DNA of 10,635 nucleotides from Lactifluus volemus (taxonomy: Eukaryota > Basidiomycota > Agaricomycetes > Russulales > Russulaceae), in NCBI GenBank assembly GCA_022376515.1, contig WTXI01000623.1:1-10635 (forward strand), in the 5' to 3' direction. The notes below the pieces were generated by a model. It did no database searches and was not told the origin of the DNA. It worked only from the letters and a program-made list of their open reading frames with translations. Numbering within the stretch: the stretch's first letter is position 1; each line of letters starts with the position of its first letter. The position numbers and the translations under genes were made by a program. This document shows, in pieces, positions 7,386 through 10,635 of this stretch.

Positions 7386-7830
7386 TGTTACGGATTCATC
7401 TAGACCTCTGCCTCCCTGTTGCCTCATGTTTTTCATTTCCGCCTACATTCTCGCTTACGGACAGAGCCTCACCTTGTACGACACAGAACAGCGTGTTCTT
7501 GACTCATAGTGACTCTTATGACATCATTAGCCTAGAACTTCGATGACGTCGTAGTTAGACCCAGGCTCATGACATCATTACCGATGTCACTCGCCCTTTG
7601 CCCTGTACAGTATATAAGACTCTTCGACTTGTGTCCTTGCTCTCCAGCTTGGACTTCTCTCCAATACTAGCCTCTTAAATCTCCTCACCAACTTCCTTGT
7701 GATCCCCTCTCCTCCTGAAGCCCTCTAAGTGCTATAACTTAGCTAGACCCAGCCCAGACTCACGTCTCTGTTGGTCCCTCCTGAACAACTTGATCCTATC
7801 TTAGGAACTAGGAACAGCTAGTCCCTAACA
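7386..7830 (+). repeat. 3' LTR of element 1
   Basis: This 445-bp repeat matches 14-454 with about 11 substitutions and 4 single-base insertions. The TATA box is at 7611-7618 and the self-primer segment at 7646-7656, both unchanged. Eight of the substitutions and one indel fall in the part that corresponds to 303-340 of the 5' LTR. It ends TAACA and is followed by the target duplication. Confidence 0.96.
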
Positions 7831-7835
7831 AGAAG
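7831..7835. repeat. Target-site duplication of element 1, right copy (AGAAG)
   Basis: Exact copy of 9-13, directly after the 3' LTR. The pre-insertion site therefore read AGAAG followed by CACGTCATCATTG, so the element landed about 60 bp from the TTAAGCAC array. Confidence 0.93.
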
Positions 7836-7892
7836 CACGTCATCATTGAGAATGCGGATTCGTGAGGGTCGACTACATCAGCAATTGTCCAT

Positions 7893-8132
7893 GTTGCTTA
7901 ATGTGTGCTTAACGTGCTTATTAAGCACGTTAAGCACAAATTAAGCACAAAGTGATTAAGCAGGTTAACGCCACCCTGGTGCTTAATTAAGCACCATTCT
8001 GCTTAATTAAGCACATGTTGTGCTTAATTGTGCTTAATTAAGCACAATATTAAGCAAAATTCCAAGAAGTTCAATTACCTTTCAAAGCAGCACTAAGCAT
8101 CAAATTAAGCACATGTCAGCAATCTTAAGCAC
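7893..8132. repeat. Array of TTAAGCAC / GTGCTTAA motifs with nested palindromes
   Basis: Within about 240 bp there are some fourteen copies of GCTTAA or TTAAGC in both orientations, many extended to GTGCTTAA or TTAAGCAC. Several pairs meet head to head as perfect palindromes: 7904-7938 (17-base arms around T7921), 7977-7996 (20 bp), 8000-8013 (14 bp) and 8027-8048 (22 bp). Spacers are irregular, so it is neither a satellite nor a CRISPR array. Arrays of short repeats in both orientations are typical of the subterminal, transposase-binding regions of CACTA- and hAT-like DNA transposons, but no terminal repeat or transposase is seen here. The family is not recognised. Confidence 0.85.
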
Positions 8133-8206
8133 AGTTTCAAGCAACTTTCAAAATTTCAATGATGAGCATAAGATAGTATATTCAGTCAACTATACTACAA
8201 CATTAG

Positions 8207-8497
8207 TACTCTATCTATACTTTATCTGAGTGGGCATATGGCCTCTTCTATCCACCAGCACCACCAGTGTGCCACAGGCCTTGATATAACAACAGCAGCA
8301 GGAAAAGGGAGGAAGCAGAGGAGGACATGAAGGATGCAGAGGCAGAGAGAGGTGAAGGCATTGGGGTGGGCAGCATGGTAAAAAATTGGGAAGACTCACA
8401 TCAATAAATCTGTTAACGACACCTGCAACAAGCTTCACAAATCACTCCAGCATGATCTTGTTGCAGTGACAGGTCTGATCCCTAATTTGGATCTGGC
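8207..8497 (+). pseudogene. Decayed coding fragment of unknown origin, cut by element 2
   Basis: From 8207 one frame reads protein-like sequence (LSEWAYGLFYPPAPP) to a TGA at 8282-8284. It then stays open with a strongly charged stretch (KREEAEEDMKDAEAERGEG, then SMVKNWEDSHQ) to a TAA at 8405-8407. A neighbouring frame immediately continues with SVNDTCNKLHKSLQHDLVAV and ends LIPNLDL where the LTR of element 2 begins at 8498. Composition and continuity suggest a former protein, perhaps a transposon protein given the repeat array just upstream. I cannot name a family, and chance open frames of this length are possible. There is no start codon or clear intron. Confidence 0.35.
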
Positions 8498-8769
8498 TGT
8501 TATGGACTGACATGTGTTTGCTGACTCATACTATACATTTTCGGACTGATTTCTGCTGACTCCCCTGCTTATGTGAATGGACTGCCGATCGCTTTGTTTC
8601 AGATCGCTTACTTATCTTTCTCACGATACAGCCTTACACAGCACCGTACAGCCTCAAGCAACAGCCACATGCACAGGATGACTCGCTGATTCCTGATACG
8701 TGTTTCAAAACCTGAAAGCTGTACGAAGGTCACAGCCCCTATGGCTGTGTACATAGCCTCGTCTTCTTG

Positions 8770-8777
8770 TATATAAA
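8770..8777 (+). promoter_or_regulatory. TATA box of element 2
   Basis: TATATAAA inside the LTR. The segment complementary to the primer-binding site begins 35 nt downstream at 8805, matching the 34-nt spacing in element 1. A small inverted repeat (GAGAC 8797-8801, GTCTC 8807-8811) spans the expected start. Confidence 0.78.
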
Positions 8778-8804
8778 CCCTGTACTTTCTGCCCTAGAGA
8801 CCTT

Positions 8805-8816
8805 AAGTCTCAGTTT
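8805..8816 (+). promoter_or_regulatory. Predicted mRNA 5' end / self-primer of element 2
   Basis: AAGTCTCAGTTT is the exact reverse complement of AAACTGAGACTT at 9099-9110. Its position 35 nt after the start of the TATA box fits a transcript 5' end, as in element 1. Confidence 0.7.
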
Positions 8817-8968
8817 TGTTTCGCAATCCAAGTCCTTCTATCTATTAGAACCTTGTCTTGCCTAGAAGCATCAGACCTGAGAGAACCCTCTTGACATCAC
8901 AACCTTCGACTTCTTGACACTTTGGTCTTATCCCTAAGCCCAAAGCCCTTGACCTCTGAAACGCTCTT

Positions 8969-9070
8969 GACTTAGTCGTTTACTAAGTCTCGTCTTTATC
9001 GAACCTTTAACCTTGACTTGCACGTCTTGCAAGTCTAGTTCTTGACTTCACGAACGAACGTACACTTCGT
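8969..9070 (+). other. Series of hairpins in U5 of element 2
   Basis: Two hairpins share one design: GACTTAGT-CGTTT-ACTAAGTC (8969-8989) and GACTTGCA-CGTCT-TGCAAGTC (9015-9035). Each has a perfect 8-bp stem and a 5-nt loop starting CGT. The stems differ at their last three base pairs, yet both remain fully paired. A weaker third hairpin, ACGAA-CGTACAC-TTCGT, lies at 9054-9070. Six CTTGAC motifs occur between about 8889 and 9048, several at hairpin bases. The hairpins would be in the 5' leader of the RNA, close to the primer-binding site. Confidence 0.65.
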
Positions 9071-9098
9071 ACAAAGGTCCCACTTGGAACCTTAACAC

Positions 9099-9110
9099 AA
9101 ACTGAGACTT
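9099..9110 (+). other. Primer-binding site of element 2 (self-priming type)
   Basis: AAACTGAGACTT starts after a single spacer base (C9098) following the LTR, the same offset as in element 1. It pairs perfectly over 12 nt with 8805-8816 and does not start with TGG, so an ordinary tRNA primer is unlikely. Confidence 0.72.
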
Positions 9111-9754
9111 CAACTCTCACATTTGTGAACGAACGAACGAACCATGTCAGACAGCTCTAGAGGCAGTCCATATGGTAGATTCACCGCGTTAGCCGAAGAA
9201 TCTCCTGAACAAGATCGCCCACACAAGGCGATACGACGATGACGAAATCCTTGCACAGGCCGCTGGAACTAGACTTCGCGCCCACTCCCATACCCCTATG
9301 ATCTCACTTGAACAAGCAATTGAACAAGTGAAACAACCCGCAACACCTCTAACTCTGGAAGTGAAGAAGAACCGAACTACAACTAGCTCTAGACTTGCTA
9401 CCAAGTAGTCCACCGATGAACAGCTCGAGCAAATGAAGAAAATATTTGCTAAGCAACCGACACCTGAACCAGTACCCGACCCAAACGCTCCGCTCACCCC
9501 TAAAGAACTCCTCGCCCTAAACACCATATTCAAATCCAAAGCCCCGCTTCCACAAGTACTTCCCCTATCCAGTCCTTGCAGCATGAGCCTTTCATGCGGC
9601 TGCACAAGGAGTTGCAGGCTACGCTCTACTCCCCCTTTTCAAATTGCCTCAGCAACCGCCACAGTAACACCCACCGCTTCAGCCCTCTTCTCCCAACCTA
9701 AGGGAAAAGGAAAGAAAACTTCCACCACAGCAAGTGGCAGTGGAGCAATCTTCA

Positions 9755-9895
9755 GCAGCGGTGGAGGAGGAGGCGGTACTCCTGGAGGCAGTGGAGGAGG
9801 TGGAGGAGCACCTGGTAGTCCTGGAGGAGGAGGGGAGGTGGCGGAGGTGGTGGCGGAGGTGGTGGAGGAGGCGGAGCAGCAGCAGCAGCAGCTCC
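9755..9895 (+). repeat. GGA/GGT/GGC trinucleotide tract with GCA run in gag of element 2
   Basis: A purine-rich tract of GGN codons reads poly-Gly with Ala, Ser and Pro in the first half. After about 9835 it is read one frame off, giving EVAEVVAEVVEEAEQQQQQ in the long open frame; in the neighbouring frame the same bases give a run of Gly and then Ala. An indel inside the low-complexity tract is the likely cause. Such a tract probably encodes a flexible linker before the capsid domain. Confidence 0.8.
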
Positions 9896-10557
9896 TCTTT
9901 CAACAAGGCCAAGGCTTTGCTCAAATCCCCGCCGCTGGAGGAGGGTTGATGGGGATTCCCCCAAAACCCTTTGATGGAAACAGATCGCGATCAAAACGAT
10001 TCATGGAATCTTCGAAAATTACCGAAGATTAAACCAAGGAAACCCCGGAATGTCGAACCCCTCGAATCGGATCCTCATGTTCACCACGTTTATGTCCGGA
10101 CCACGTTGTGAAGGATGGGCCCAAGCACGTCTTAACTCCTTGGGAGCATACCTAGACCATGGAGGAGACCCTAATGACCTAGATCTTTGGATCGGTTTTC
10201 AAACAAAGGTTCCTTGAAGACTTCCGAGATGCCGGCAGCTAAAGAAGATGCCCTTACGAAATTCACGAAACTTCGGATGGTCGGAGATGATCTAGATGAA
10301 TATACTACCTCATTCAACGACCTTCTTGAAGAAGCAGGCTTGAAGCCGACGCCCAAGGAACTATTATCCAATATCGCGCCGGTCTCAAAGAAGCCCTCCA
10401 CATGACTATCTTGAACCGGAATGGCCGACCAGACACCCTCACAGAATGGCAGCAGCAGCACGTAAACAGCAGCTGCATGGACAGAACAAAAACTCTTCAA
10501 AGAACTCCACGGAGGATCACTAGGACGCATCACTCAACTACTCGGTAACGCACGAGA

Positions 10558-10576
10558 CAACAACAACAACAACAAC
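10558..10576 (+). repeat. (CAA)6 microsatellite coding Asn in gag of element 2
   Basis: CAA repeats read as a run of Asn in the frame that carries LGNARD just upstream. It is a simple repeat in the C-terminal part of Gag, with no further meaning visible. Confidence 0.8.
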
Positions 10577-10635
10577 GCCGTCCTCAGCAACCACCGCGCC
10601 CAACCCACGCCCACAACGTGACCCAGTACGCTATG

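Larger units (their letters stand above)
14..7830 (+). mobile_element. Full-length Ty3/gypsy LTR retrotransposon with chromodomain (chromovirus), decayed
   Basis: The element is 7817 bp, bounded by two LTRs about 97.5% identical (roughly 11 substitutions and 4 single-base indels by hand alignment), TGTTA/TAACA termini and a 5-bp target duplication. The internal order is pre-gag ORF, gag, protease, RT, RNase H, integrase, chromodomain and an extra 3' ORF. Integrase lying after RNase H defines Ty3/gypsy rather than Ty1/copia, and the chromodomain after the GPY/F module defines a chromovirus. Gag and the front of pol need at least a dozen frame changes to be read through, so this copy cannot make its own Gag-Pol polyprotein. 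Its LTR signals, integrase core and last ORF are still well preserved. The LTR divergence indicates that the insertion is not recent. Confidence 0.95.
8498..9097 (+). repeat. 5' LTR of element 2
   Basis: This 600-bp segment begins TGTTATGG and ends CTTAACA, giving the same TGTTA/TAACA inverted ends as element 1. It holds TGACTC motifs at 8522, 8557 and 8679 (the first a full TGACTCA), a TATATAAA box, and hairpin-forming sequence in U5. The second copy is outside the window, so the ends are inferred from the termini, the adjacent primer-binding site and the following gag. Confidence 0.8.
8498..10635 (+). mobile_element. Second Ty3/gypsy-type LTR retrotransposon, 5' part only
   Basis: An LTR (8498-9097), a self-complementary primer-binding site (9099-9110) and a gag region (9144 onward) follow in the standard order on the + strand. 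The window ends inside or just after gag, so protease, RT, integrase, the 3' LTR and the right target duplication are not visible. The LTR shares with element 1 only the TGTTA/TAACA ends and the general layout, so this is a different family. Without pol the placement in Ty3/gypsy rests on the Gag motifs and the priming type. Confidence 0.85.
9144..10635 (+). pseudogene. gag: gag of element 2, frameshifted and running off the window
   Basis: An ATG at 9144 (context GAACCATGT) opens MSDSSRGSPYGRF and meets a TGA at 9240-9242. The neighbouring frame takes over from about 9229 (DDDEILAQAAGTRL) and has a TAG at 9406-9408. It continues through a Pro-rich part (PTPEPVPDPNAPLTPKELL) and a Gly-rich region to IPPKPFDGNRSRSKRFMES, the start of the capsid domain, ending at 10032. 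The capsid domain continues in another frame (NRILMFTTFMSGPRCEGWAQ and DLDLWIGF, stop 10215-10217), then in others: LTKFTKLRMVGDDLDEYTTS (10187-10405), GLKEALHMTILNRNG (from about 10369) and LHGGSLGRITQLLG with an Asn run (from about 10475). At least five frame changes are needed, so the copy is inactive. No zinc knuckle is reached before the window ends. Confidence 0.82.

Noticed and set aside
7893..8132. CRISPR array
   Set aside because: The repeated unit is only 6-8 bp, occurs in both orientations and has irregular spacing. The surroundings are eukaryotic retrotransposons.
8498..9097. Solo LTR
   Set aside because: It is followed directly by a primer-binding site and a gag region in the right order, so it is the 5' LTR of a longer element whose end is outside the window.
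9734..9949. Alternative frames over the GGA tract as genes
   Set aside because: They are translations of a trinucleotide repeat in other frames (Glu/Val or Arg/Ser runs) and contain nothing beyond low complexity.

Overview
This window is transposon-dense eukaryotic DNA, most likely fungal and probably from a basidiomycete. That assignment is inferred from the style of the elements; no host gene in the window fixes the species. There are no bacterial operons, tRNAs or rRNAs. Two LTR retrotransposons of the Ty3/gypsy (Metaviridae) type lie head-to-tail on the + strand, separated by a short stretch of non-LTR DNA.

Element 1 (14-7830, 7817 bp) is complete in outline. It has a 5' LTR (14-454), a 3' LTR (7386-7830), TGTTA...TAACA ends, and a 5-bp target-site duplication AGAAG on both sides (9-13 and 7831-7835). 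Its order is: an unrecognised pre-gag ORF (485-1281), gag (1278-2435), protease, reverse transcriptase and RNase H (2426-4427), integrase with a chromodomain (4428-6053), and an extra intact 424-aa ORF carrying a CCHC zinc knuckle (6075-7349). The chromodomain makes it a chromovirus. The first 4.4 kb of the body is broken by many frameshifts and several stops. The integrase and the extra ORF are almost clean, with a single TGA inside the chromodomain.

Element 2 (8498-10635) enters the window with a 600-bp LTR (8498-9097), a primer-binding site and a frameshifted gag with a Gly-rich region. Its 3' part lies beyond the window.

The most informative signal is the priming site. In both elements, one base after the LTR, there is an 11-12 nt sequence perfectly complementary to a segment inside the same LTR that lies 34-35 nt downstream of a TATATAA box, where the mRNA 5' end should be. 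This is the geometry of Tf1/sushi-type self-primed reverse transcription, in which the transcript's own 5' end is the primer instead of a tRNA. The two LTRs are otherwise unlike each other.

Between the elements (7836-8497) are a dense array of TTAAGCAC/GTGCTTAA motifs forming perfect palindromes (7893-8132), and then a decayed coding stretch (8207-8497) into which element 2 appears to have inserted. No intact host gene is visible.
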